DNA from: Deltaproteobacteria bacterium
GTDB lineage: Bacteria; Myxococcota_A; UBA9160; SZUA-336
Length of the DNA: 10,278 nt
Direction of reading: 5' to 3'
NCBI GenBank assembly: GCA_030673955.1
Contig: DAOVBF010000015.1
Location: 1 to 10,278, forward strand
Part shown: positions 1-5,698 of the stretch, piece after piece
Position numbering within the stretch: the stretch's first letter is position 1
Layout: each line of letters opens with the position of its first letter
Position numbers and translations under genes: made by a program
The notes under the pieces: model-generated
Told to the model about the DNA's origin: nothing
The model's database searches: none
Seen by the model: the letters and a program-made list of their open reading frames with translations, nothing else

Positions 1-231
1 GAGGGCGCGACCTACCACGGCGGCCGAATCCCGGTGAACGTCTCGGGCGGGCTACTCTCGAAGGGACATCCACTCGGGGCCACCGGCGTGGCCAACCTTT
101 ACGAGATCACCCAGCACCTGAGGGGTGAGGCGGGCGCGCGCCAGGTGGAGGGAGCCAGGCTGGGTCTCACGCACGTCATCGGCCTCGGCGCAGCCTGCGC
201 CGTGCACATTCTCGAGCGCCCCAGCACTTGA
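1..231 (+). CDS. Thiolase (SCP2/acetyl-CoA acetyltransferase type), 3' end only
   Basis: C-terminal 76 residues of a thiolase; the start lies left of the window. Thiolases condense or cleave acyl-CoA and 3-ketoacyl-CoA, typically in beta-oxidation or related CoA pathways in the cytoplasm. The family C-terminal signature is clear at residues 13-29 of the fragment (NVSGGLLSKGHPLGATG), including the active-site His in GHP. Near the end the fragment has GLGAACAVHIL instead of the CxGxG motif of classical biosynthetic or degradative thiolases; a GxG followed by a later Cys is more like SCP2-type or lipid-transfer-associated thiolases. That subtype is an inference from a short fragment. It ends in TGA directly abutting the stop of the opposing sufU-like gene. 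An acyl-CoA dehydrogenase gene occurs 4 kb to the right, but nothing links the two in one operon. Confidence 0.9.
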   Translation, partial: EGATYHGGRIPVNVSGGLLSKGHPLGATGVANLYEITQHLRGEAGARQVEGARLGLTHVIGLGAACAVHILERPST

Positions 232-234
232 TCA
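229..234. other. Abutting stop codons of convergent genes (palindrome TGATCA)
   Basis: The thiolase stop TGA (229-231) and the reverse-complement TGA of the sufU-like gene (232-234) sit side by side and form the palindrome TGATCA. There is no intergenic space, so any transcription terminator for either gene must lie inside the other gene. Confidence 0.9.
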
Positions 235-723
235 GGGCGGGGAGAGCCGGGAAAGCGCTTCCTCCAGGGCCTCCCACGGAAGAAGTGCACAGCGCTCCCG
301 AGCGGGCAGCTCGGCCACGCACGCAAAAGCGCGCAGGCGTTCGTCGAGGTCCGGCGAGGCGGCTTCGCCCCTCACGACGCGCTCGAGCTCGGCCGCCAGC
401 GCTTTCACCTGCGGTTGATCCCGCCCCCGCACGAGCTCCGTCATGACGCTGCCCGCGGCGACCGTAATGCTGCAACCTCTCGCGCGCGCCGAGATCTCGA
501 CCACCCGTCCATCCTCGAGGCGGACCTCCACCCGTACCTGATCCCCGCACAGCGGATTGTGGACCCGGGCCGACGCGCTGGGCTCGGCCAGCGGTTTGCG
601 GTTGCGAGGTCTGCGATAGTGATCCAGCACCACATCGCGATAGAGCCCGTCGATCGGGTCGGGTGCGCGACGCTCCTCGCTCAGCGTCGGCACTCCCTGG
701 ACCCGCCCGGAGCCTCGGGCCAC
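232..723 (-). CDS. sufU: SufU/IscU-like Fe-S cluster assembly scaffold protein
   Basis: Predicted cytoplasmic Fe-S assembly protein of the NifU-N/IscU superfamily, best matching SufU, which accepts sulfur from the SufS desulfurase. From the GTG at 723 it has 163 residues (SufU is about 150). Landmarks: LYRDVVLDHYRRPRN at 27-41, NPLCGD at 56-61 (Cys59, Asp61), GCSI with Cys84, and RCALLPW with Cys145. Cys spacings of 25 and 61 residues match SufU closely, and the long segment between Cys84 and Cys145 with the PARERCALLPW ending is typical of SufU rather than IscU. Start choice: GTG 723 has AGGA seven bases upstream; GTG 693 is an alternative that overlaps the end of the leader ORF at 681-869; a TTG at 807 is less likely. 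No sufS, sufB, sufC or sufD is in the window, so the gene stands apart from a suf operon here. Confidence 0.88.
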   Translation of the reverse strand: MARGSGRVQGVPTLSEERRAPDPIDGLYRDVVLDHYRRPRNRKPLAEPSASARVHNPLCGDQVRVEVRLEDGRVVEISARARGCSITVAAGSVMTELVRGRDQPQVKALAAELERVVRGEAASPDLDERLRAFACVAELPARERCALLPWEALEEALSRLSPP

Positions 724-869
724 TCGGCGATCCTGTCGCCACCCGAGAGGAGTCGCCCGGCCTGTGGGTTCAGCGATTGAACGAAGCTCTGCATGTAGCC
801 ATCGCAAGCTCGCGCGCCAGCGCGCGCTGAGAGATGTGTGGCGGAATCCAGCGACGAGGATCCGCCCAT
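681..869 (-). CDS. Possible 62-residue leader ORF overlapping the start of the sufU-like gene
   Basis: ATG at 869 preceded by a very strong Shine-Dalgarno (GGAGGG, complement of 874-879) at good spacing, and a candidate promoter just upstream (888-916). The ORF ends at TGA 681-683, about 12 bases beyond the alternative sufU GTG at 693, so the two reading frames overlap as in translational coupling. The product is Ser/Arg/Ala-rich and not recognised; no domain, signal peptide or membrane segment is visible. It overlaps the first 43 bases of sufU if that gene starts at 723. It may be a real small protein, a leader peptide, or an accidental ORF that borrowed the sufU translation signals. Confidence 0.35.
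   Translation of the reverse strand: MGGSSSLDSATHLSARAGARACDGYMQSFVQSLNPQAGRLLSGGDRIAEWPEAPGGSRECRR
811..826. repeat. CG-rich inverted repeat inside the leader ORF
   Basis: CGCGCGC (811-817) and GCGCGCG (820-826) are perfect inverted copies separated by two bases. In the left-reading transcript this lies between the leader start at 869 and the sufU start, where it could form a short stable stem. Whether it acts in control is not shown by the sequence. Confidence 0.45.
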
Positions 870-887
870 CTCTCCCTCCAGAAGGTC

Positions 888-916
888 AGTCTACGCACTC
901 GCCGTCCGAGCGTAAA
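888..916 (-). promoter_or_regulatory. Candidate sigma-70 promoter for leader ORF and sufU
   Basis: On the minus strand TTTACG (911-916) and TAGACT (888-893) are spaced by 17 bases, each matching four of six consensus positions. Transcription would begin about ten bases before the GGAGGG ribosome site at 874-879, giving a very short 5' leader. It lies back to back with the right-reading promoter at 933-962. Confidence 0.45.
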
Positions 917-932
917 CCGTCTCCTTTCGCGA

Positions 933-962
933 TTGACACGCGGAGTGCCCCATTCCTACCCT
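933..962 (+). promoter_or_regulatory. Candidate sigma-70 promoter for the small ORF / uracil-DNA glycosylase group
   Basis: A perfect TTGACA (933-938) is followed after 18 bases by TACCCT (957-962), which keeps the key T, A and final T of the -10 element. The predicted start, near 969-970, is about 20 bases before the ATG of the small ORF at 990. It would drive the overlapping genes from 990 to 3197. Confidence is limited by the weak -10. Confidence 0.5.
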
Positions 963-989
963 CCCCGCACACCAAGCACCCGAGGTCCG

Positions 990-1121
990 ATGCGGACTCA
1001 CCTGGCGCAGACGTTCGTGTTCGTGCGCAACCAGCATGAAACCGGCTTCGAGTCCGAGTTCATGGACAAGCTCGACCGCATTCGGCACGGCTTACAGGCG
1101 ATGGAGAGCGCCGGACCATGA
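990..1121 (+). CDS. Small ORF (43 aa) overlapping the uracil-DNA glycosylase start
   Basis: ATG at 990, preceded by GAGG four bases upstream and by a promoter-like TTGACA at 933, encodes a 43-residue protein whose TGA (1119-1121) overlaps the ATG of the next gene as ATGA. This arrangement is typical of translationally coupled operon genes. The product is charged, with an apparently helical C-terminal half (EFMDKLDRIRHGLQAMES), and has no signal peptide or membrane segment. I do not recognise it. It could be a real small protein or a short leader that feeds ribosomes to the glycosylase gene. Confidence 0.45.
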   Translation: MRTHLAQTFVFVRNQHETGFESEFMDKLDRIRHGLQAMESAGP

Positions 1122-1909
1122 GCCAGCCAGAGACCCGCGGTGAGCTGCTTCAGAAGCTGCGCATCTCGCTCGCGGAGCTTGCCGCGGAAGGCATCGACTT
1201 CGTCACACGCCCGGGCCAGCGCGAGCCCGGGGCAGCGGAAGCGCGAGTCCCAGCGCAGGCCGTGCCCTCGACGACGGAAGCACGCGCACCGCGAGCGCTC
1301 TTCTCCGACGGGTTCGACCCGAACGCGGTCACCGATCGGGCAGAGGGGCTGCGGATGATCCGCAAGGAGCTCGGCGATTGCACGCGCTGCCGGCTGCACG
1401 AGGCACGCCGGAGCATCGTTTTCGGGGAGGGCAACCCCGAGGCCCCGGTAGTCTTCGTGGGCGAGGGGCCAGGCGTCGAAGAGGACCGGACCGGACGCCC
1501 CTTCGTCGGCCGCGCCGGCGAGCTGCTGACGAAGATGATCGAGTCGGTCGGGTGGCGGCGCGAGGACGTCTACATTTGCAACATCGTGAAGTGCCGACCG
1601 CCGAACAACCGGGACCCGCATCTCGATGAGGTCGCGACCTGTCGGCCCTTCCTCGACTGGCAGCTGCTCGCGATCCGGCCCCATGTGATCGTGACGCTCG
1701 GCAAGCCCGCAATCTCGACCCTGCTCGGACGCAACGTCGCCATCACCAAGCTGCGGGGCATCTGGCAGGTGTGGAACGGGATCTCGGTCATGCCCACTTA
1801 TCACCCGGCCTACCTGCTCCGGAACTACACCCGCGAGGTTCGGCAGGCCGTCTGGGATGACTTGCGTACGGTGCGCGAGCATGTGAATGAAGCAGCGACC
1901 CGTCCGTAG
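1118..1909 (+). CDS. Family 4 uracil-DNA glycosylase with 4Fe-4S cluster
   Basis: Removes uracil from DNA as the first step of base-excision repair. The 263-residue protein has the four cluster cysteines of family 4 enzymes: Cys88 and Cys91 (CTRC), Cys159 (IVKCRPP) and Cys175 (ATCRPF), with spacings 3, 68 and 16. The active-site motif GEGPGVEEDRTGRPFVGRAG spans 115-134, with the CNIVKCRPPNNR segment at 154-165, and the C-terminal HPAYLL at 229-234 matches the uracil/DNA-contact motif (HPSxLL type). Residues 1-75 are a low-complexity Ala/Glu/Pro-rich extension before the catalytic domain, which lengthens the protein beyond the usual 200-220 residues. The ATG overlaps the stop of the small upstream ORF (ATGA), and its 3' end overlaps the next gene by 23 bases. 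Related enzymes were first annotated as phage SPO1 DNA polymerase-like proteins. Confidence 0.93.
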   Translation: MSQPETRGELLQKLRISLAELAAEGIDFVTRPGQREPGAAEARVPAQAVPSTTEARAPRALFSDGFDPNAVTDRAEGLRMIRKELGDCTRCRLHEARRSIVFGEGNPEAPVVFVGEGPGVEEDRTGRPFVGRAGELLTKMIESVGWRREDVYICNIVKCRPPNNRDPHLDEVATCRPFLDWQLLAIRPHVIVTLGKPAISTLLGRNVAITKLRGIWQVWNGISVMPTYHPAYLLRNYTREVRQAVWDDLRTVREHVNEAATRP

Positions 1910-3197
1910 CGTCCCTACCCTGCTCTTCGTCCTTCTCCTCGGCATCGCCCCTGCCTCCGGAGCCGTAGAGCTCCGTGTGGGCATGGGGCGCACAGAGCTT
2001 CCCCGCCCCGAGAACGGTCCTCTGGGAGGCTACGGCGGCTGGCGCGATCGAAGCGCGCACGACATGCTCGATCCTCCGGAGGCCCGCGCGCTCGTCCTCG
2101 ACCAGGATGGCCTGCGGGTGGCGGTGGTCTCGCTCGACGTCGTGATCGTCCGACCGAGCCTGCGGGAGGGGCTGCAGGAGTTGGCGGGAGCGTTCAACCT
2201 GGACGCGCTGGTGCTCGTCGCCACGCACACCCACTCGGGGCCCGGGGGCTACATCCCGGGCCGCCTTCCCGCGCGTCTCACCACTGGGAGCTTCGATCCC
2301 GGGAGCGCTCGGAATCTCGTTCGCGCGGCCCTTCGGGCCCTCCAGCTGGCGATCGGGGACCTGACTCCGGCGCGTGTAAGGAGCGGCCGGGCCGAGCTCT
2401 CTCTGGCGCGCAACCGCCGCTCCAGTGACGGGCCTCACGAGACGGATCTCCCGCTCTTGCGGTTCGACTTTCCGAATGGCCGCCGCCCCTTGGCACTCTT
2501 CGCATACGGAGCGCACCCGACGGTCCTTTCTCCGAAGAGCCACGCGTACTCGGCGGACTACGTCGGCGCAGCCCGCGCTTGGCTCGAGGAGCGGGGCTGG
2601 CGCGCGATCTTCCTGCCCGGGCCGCTGGCGGACCAGGAACCCGTCAGCCAGCTCGGGCCGCTCTGGCCGCGGGACCTCGCCAAACAACGTGCGCAGGTGG
2701 CGGAGATCGGAAGCAGGCTCGGAGAGGCGGTCTTGGGGGGCGTTCAGGAGCTGACCACGGCAGACCCTGTGCGCCTCGCGAGTGTCGAGCATTGGGTCGA
2801 CGCACCGAGGGATCCCAAGCTTCGACGCTTCTGTGCGCTCTGGTGGCTCGCACCGTTCCTGCGACACAGCATCCGGGGTTTCTTCTCAAAGCGCGTCCCG
2901 ATTCACGCGATCCGCATCGGCCAGTCGCGCCTGCTCGCACTCCCCGCGGAGCCGACGTCCTCCGTGGCTCAGGGGATTCGCGAGTCGCTTGCGCCCACGC
3001 AACCGATCTTCGTGGTGGCCCACGCCAATGACTGGCTCGGCTATGCGGTCAGTGCCGAGGACTATCGACGCGGCGGCTACGAGGCCTGCTTCTCCTTCTA
3101 CGGCCCGGGCTTTGGAGAGTGGCTCAGCGAGGAAGCCGTCACGGCGGCGCGACGGCTGGACTCCTATGCGCCCGTACAGCGCGGGAGCGCACCCTGA
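1887..3197 (+). CDS. Secreted neutral/alkaline ceramidase-like hydrolase
   Basis: 436 residues with an N-terminal signal peptide (RPVR, then TLLFVLLLGIAP, likely cleavage after ASG at 23-25), so it is probably periplasmic or secreted. Neutral ceramidases hydrolyse ceramide to sphingosine and fatty acid with a zinc ion. Family features: THTHSGPGGY at 113-122 (zinc His), GAHPT at 208-212 (second zinc His), LPAEPTS at 352-358 (Glu355, matching the PGE motif), and NDWLGYAVSAEDY...YEACFSFYGP at 381-407, matching the family Tyr ligand and YEGAST-YGP region. Where true ceramidases have GDVSPN with the nucleophilic Ser, this protein has GPLADQEP (245-252), without a serine. It also lacks the C-terminal domain of the roughly 650-residue enzymes. 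The substrate is therefore uncertain; it belongs to the broader bacterial family annotated as ceramidase N-terminal domain proteins. The gene starts inside the glycosylase gene, with only a weak ribosome site, which suggests coupling. Confidence 0.82.
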   Translation: MKQRPVRSVPTLLFVLLLGIAPASGAVELRVGMGRTELPRPENGPLGGYGGWRDRSAHDMLDPPEARALVLDQDGLRVAVVSLDVVIVRPSLREGLQELAGAFNLDALVLVATHTHSGPGGYIPGRLPARLTTGSFDPGSARNLVRAALRALQLAIGDLTPARVRSGRAELSLARNRRSSDGPHETDLPLLRFDFPNGRRPLALFAYGAHPTVLSPKSHAYSADYVGAARAWLEERGWRAIFLPGPLADQEPVSQLGPLWPRDLAKQRAQVAEIGSRLGEAVLGGVQELTTADPVRLASVEHWVDAPRDPKLRRFCALWWLAPFLRHSIRGFFSKRVPIHAIRIGQSRLLALPAEPTSSVAQGIRESLAPTQPIFVVAHANDWLGYAVSAEDYRRGGYEACFSFYGPGFGEWLSEEAVTAARRLDSYAPVQRGSAP

Positions 3198-3205
3198 AGG
3201 CGGTC

Positions 3206-3231
3206 CAGCACGAGCTCCGGCTCGGACGCTG
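3206..3231. terminator. Hairpin between convergent genes, possible terminator
   Basis: Within the 51-base gap between two convergent genes, CGAGC (3211-3215) and GCTCG (3220-3224) form a five-pair stem with a four-base loop, flanked by CAGC (3206-3209) and GCTG (3228-3231), which add an outer stem. No T-run follows on either strand, so this is not a textbook rho-independent terminator. Confidence 0.3.
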
Positions 3232-3248
3232 AACGGGGCGCGCATCAG

Positions 3249-4301
3249 CTAGCCCAGCCAGAGATCGACGGGCCGCGCAACGTCCCCGGGGTCGAAGGGC
3301 AGAGACACGGGCGCACCTCGCCCGGCCGACGCGTAAGCGGCGAGCAGAATCTCGAGGACCGCGCGCCCGTCCTCGCCACGCTCCTCAGGCGTCAGGCCCT
3401 CGCGGAAGCAGTCGAGGAAGTGAGTGAGCTCCTGGAGGTAGCCGCTTGCGCCGGCGGGACCGGCCGGGATCCGTTGCCAGTCCGCGTCGCGCCGACGCAG
3501 CCGCAGGTCCGAGGCGCCAAGCAAGTCGACCTCCAGGGTGCCCTCGCTACCCTGCACCTCGAGCGTGCTCTCGCCGCCGTCCCGTGCGGCCCACGAGCTC
3601 TCCGAGACCAGGCGCGTACCGTCCTCCAGCTCCAGCGTCACGCTGGCGTCGTCTTCGAGCTGCGTCCTGTCGCCATGGCGGAGCGTGGCGAGGCGCGCGG
3701 AGACCCGCGCGACCCGCGGCTTGTCGAGCAGCCAACGCAGGCATTCGATGCCGTGGCAGCCCAGGTCGAGGAGCGCACCGCCGCCGGCCTCTTCGGCGCT
3801 CCAGAACCAGGGCGAGTAGGGACCCCCGTGTTTCTCGCATTGCCGCGCCGAGAGCACATCTCCCACGGCCCCTGACGCGATCAGCTCGCGCGCGTGACGG
3901 TAGTGTGGGGCAAAGCACAGGTTCTCGGCGTAGGCGAATCCCGTTCCGGCGTCGCGCGCCGCCTCCAACATCGCGTCCGCCTCCGCGAGCGTGAGGCAGA
4001 GCGGTTTCTCGACAATCACGTGCTTGCCCGCCCGAGCCGCGCCGACGGCGTGCTGCGCATGGAGGCGGTTGATGGAGTTCACGCAGACCACGTCGACCGA
4101 AGCCGCACGGAGCAGCTCGTCGAGGTTCCCGTAGTCGACCGCAACGCTCGCGCCGCACGCATCGGCCAGGCGCGTGGCTGCCGCCCGGCTGCGGGAGGCC
4201 ACGCCGACCAGGCGCGCCCCGAGCAAGCGCGGGAAAACCTCGACGTAAACGCGAGAGATGTAGCCCGCGCCGACCAGGGCCACGCCGAGCACCCCGCTCA
4301 T
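3249..4301 (-). CDS. Gfo/Idh/MocA-family NAD(P)-dependent oxidoreductase
   Basis: 350 residues from ATG 4301; a GTG at 4310 would add three residues. These enzymes oxidise or reduce sugars, inositols and related polyols with NAD(P) in the cytoplasm. The N-terminal Rossmann fold begins at once (VALVGAGYIS, 7-16), followed by VASRS at 34-38 and the family motif HVIVEKPLCL at 94-103, with the conserved EKP lysine at 99. The second domain carries GGALLDLGCHGIECLRWLL at 174-192, where Asp179 and His183 fit the catalytic positions (DxGxH). The substrate cannot be told from sequence. It is the second gene of a left-reading pair, 45 bases after the acyl-CoA dehydrogenase stop, with AGG about eight bases before the ATG. 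The pairing with an acyl-CoA enzyme has no obvious pathway explanation. Confidence 0.92.
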   Translation of the reverse strand: MSGVLGVALVGAGYISRVYVEVFPRLLGARLVGVASRSRAAATRLADACGASVAVDYGNLDELLRAASVDVVCVNSINRLHAQHAVGAARAGKHVIVEKPLCLTLAEADAMLEAARDAGTGFAYAENLCFAPHYRHARELIASGAVGDVLSARQCEKHGGPYSPWFWSAEEAGGGALLDLGCHGIECLRWLLDKPRVARVSARLATLRHGDRTQLEDDASVTLELEDGTRLVSESSWAARDGGESTLEVQGSEGTLEVDLLGASDLRLRRRDADWQRIPAGPAGASGYLQELTHFLDCFREGLTPEERGEDGRAVLEILLAAYASAGRGAPVSLPFDPGDVARPVDLWLG

Positions 4302-4346
4302 GCACAGCACCTGACGGCAGCCCGGCTCATGGGGCCTACTCGCGCC

Positions 4347-5468
4347 TCAGAGGCTCATGAGCTGCGCGACCCGTTCCCGGTGCTCGCTGGGACTGCCGTA
4401 GGTCACCTCGACGGCCTTCGCGCGCTTGAAGTAGAGGTGACAGTCGTACTCCCACGTGAAGCCAACCCCACCGTGGATCTGGATGTTCTCCGCACTCGTG
4501 TGACGGTAGGCGTCGCTGGTGTAGGCCTTGGCCATCGCGGCGGCCAGTGCCGCCTCTTCCACGTCCTCGGAGAGCGCCCACGCGGCGTAGTAGGTGATCG
4601 ACTTGGAGGACTCCACCTCGATCAGCATATCGGCGCACTTGTGCTTGATGGCTTGATAGGTGCCGATGGGCTTTCCGAACTGGATCCGCTCCTTGGCATA
4701 GTTCACCGAGTCCTCGAGGACTTTCTCGCATCCCCCTACCGCATCAGCAGAAAGCGCCACCAGAGCGGCGTCGCGCACCGCCTCCCAGGTCGCCCAGCCG
4801 GCGTCCTGCTCGCCCAGCAGCTCACCCGGCGTGCCCTCGAAGCGGACCTCGGCCATGCGGCGGGTCTGGTCCATAGACCGGAGCGGGGTCACGCTCAAGC
4901 CCGGGGCGTCCCGGTCCACCAGGACCAGCGAGATACCGCTCTCCCCTTCCGCACCCGTGCGGGCGGCGACCACGAAGGTGCCAGCGTTCTGCCCGTCCGG
5001 CACGAAGAGCTTGGTCCCCGTCAGCCGAAGTCCCGCTCCGGCCTTCTCGGCGCGAAGCTGGATATCCTGCGCGTGCTCGGTTCCCGTCTCCTCCGTGATC
5101 GCGAACGTGAGAATCCGGTCCCCCGCCGCGACGGCAGGCAGGATCTCCTTCTTCTGCGCATCGCTCCCCGACCGCAGCAACGCCAGCGTGCCCTGTAGGT
5201 TTCCGAAGAAGGGCGAAGGAAGAAGCGACCGGCCCATCTCCTCGAGGATCACGACCAGATCCACAAAGCTCAGCTCGGCGCCGCCGTACTCCTCCGGGAG
5301 GAGCAGACCGACCCAGCCGAGCTCTGCCATTTTCCTCCAGAGCTCCGGGCGGTAACCCGGCTCGGTCTCCATGAGTTCGCGCACCACGCTCATCGGACAC
5401 TCCTTCTCGAGGAATTCCCGGGCGGTGTCGCGAAGAAGCTCCTGCTCTTCCGTGAACCCGAAATTCAT
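4347..5468 (-). CDS. Acyl-CoA dehydrogenase family protein
   Basis: 373-residue FAD enzyme that introduces a trans-2 double bond into acyl-CoA and passes electrons to ETF. The normal N-terminal motif is at 1-22 (MNFGFTEEQELLRDTAREFL...), LPEEYGG at 57-63, the FAD/substrate region ITEETGTEH at 124-132, YAKERIQFGKPIGTYQAIKH at 257-276, and IHGGVGFTWEYDCHLYFKRA at 331-350. The usual YEGT segment bearing the catalytic Glu is replaced by TYGSPSEHR (356-364), as in steroid/side-chain-type and other heteromeric subfamilies; a partner subunit is not present in the window. The start is ATG 5468, with GGAGGGAG about eight bases upstream; the open frame continues to 5615, but that stretch contains the promoter and has no family similarity. 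It is first in a left-reading pair with the Gfo/Idh/MocA gene. Confidence 0.93.
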   Translation of the reverse strand: MNFGFTEEQELLRDTAREFLEKECPMSVVRELMETEPGYRPELWRKMAELGWVGLLLPEEYGGAELSFVDLVVILEEMGRSLLPSPFFGNLQGTLALLRSGSDAQKKEILPAVAAGDRILTFAITEETGTEHAQDIQLRAEKAGAGLRLTGTKLFVPDGQNAGTFVVAARTGAEGESGISLVLVDRDAPGLSVTPLRSMDQTRRMAEVRFEGTPGELLGEQDAGWATWEAVRDAALVALSADAVGGCEKVLEDSVNYAKERIQFGKPIGTYQAIKHKCADMLIEVESSKSITYYAAWALSEDVEEAALAAAMAKAYTSDAYRHTSAENIQIHGGVGFTWEYDCHLYFKRAKAVEVTYGSPSEHRERVAQLMSL

Positions 5469-5592
5469 CCGGATGCTCTCCCTCCAGCGAGCAATCCTTG
5501 CCCGTGATCGGTGGGTCGCGTACGGGGCGCTGCGGTCCTCTGGGGACGACGACGATTCGTGTCGCCTCAGCACTTCCCCACAGCGGCAGGGA

Positions 5593-5622
5593 ATTCTAAC
5601 TTGGGGCCGATTCACGAGTCAA
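5593..5622 (-). promoter_or_regulatory. Candidate sigma-70 promoter for the acyl-CoA dehydrogenase pair
   Basis: On the minus strand TTGACT (5617-5622, five of six) and TAGAAT (5593-5598, five of six) are spaced by 18 bases. The predicted start near 5586 leaves a leader of about 118 bases before ATG 5468. Its -35 abuts the -35 of the right-reading promoter. Confidence 0.55.
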
Positions 5623-5639
5623 CGCGGGCTCGCTATGGT
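5611..5639 (+). promoter_or_regulatory. Candidate sigma-70 promoter for the ABC exporter operon
   Basis: TTCACG (5611-5616, four of six) and TATGGT (5634-5639, four of six) are spaced by exactly 17 bases. The predicted start near 5646 lies about 50 bases before the ATPase ATG at 5699. It overlaps the left-reading promoter, so the two cannot be occupied at once. Confidence 0.5.
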
Positions 5640-5657
5640 AACCCTCTGCACGTACCC

Positions 5658-5680
5658 GCGTACTCTGAGGATACGTACGC
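5658..5680. repeat. Inverted repeat GCGTAC-N11-GTACGC in the exporter leader
   Basis: GCGTAC (5658-5663) and GTACGC (5675-5680) are perfect inverted copies 11 bases apart, with a further CGTAC at 5651-5655. The repeat lies between the predicted transcription start and the AGGAG ribosome site (5686-5690). It could be an operator or an mRNA hairpin close to the ribosome site. Confidence 0.4.
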
Positions 5681-5685
5681 AGATC

Positions 5686-5690
5686 AGGAG
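5686..5690 (+). promoter_or_regulatory. Shine-Dalgarno AGGAG of the ABC ATPase gene
   Basis: AGGAG ends eight bases before ATG 5699. It fixes that ATG as the start. Confidence 0.75.
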
Positions 5691-5698
5691 CCCCAGAA

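Larger units (their letters stand above)
5469..5698. other. 230-base divergent control region
   Basis: No gene is supported here. It holds the overlapping divergent promoters (5593-5639), repeated CGTAC motifs (5519-5680) and the ribosome site of the ABC ATPase gene. The left half (5485-5590) is the probable 5' leader of the acyl-CoA dehydrogenase transcript; nothing else was recognised in it. Confidence 0.6.

Noticed and set aside
998..2867. Two long left-reading open frames (331 and 359 codons)
   Set aside because: They are antisense shadows of the glycosylase and ceramidase-like genes, without recognisable domains.
3894..5198. 434-codon right-reading open frame
   Set aside because: It is antisense to the oxidoreductase and dehydrogenase genes, with composition typical of a GC-rich shadow frame.
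5469..5615. 49-residue N-terminal extension of the acyl-CoA dehydrogenase
   Set aside because: It has no similarity to the family, contains promoter-like DNA, and ATG 5468 has a strong ribosome site and the normal family N-terminus.
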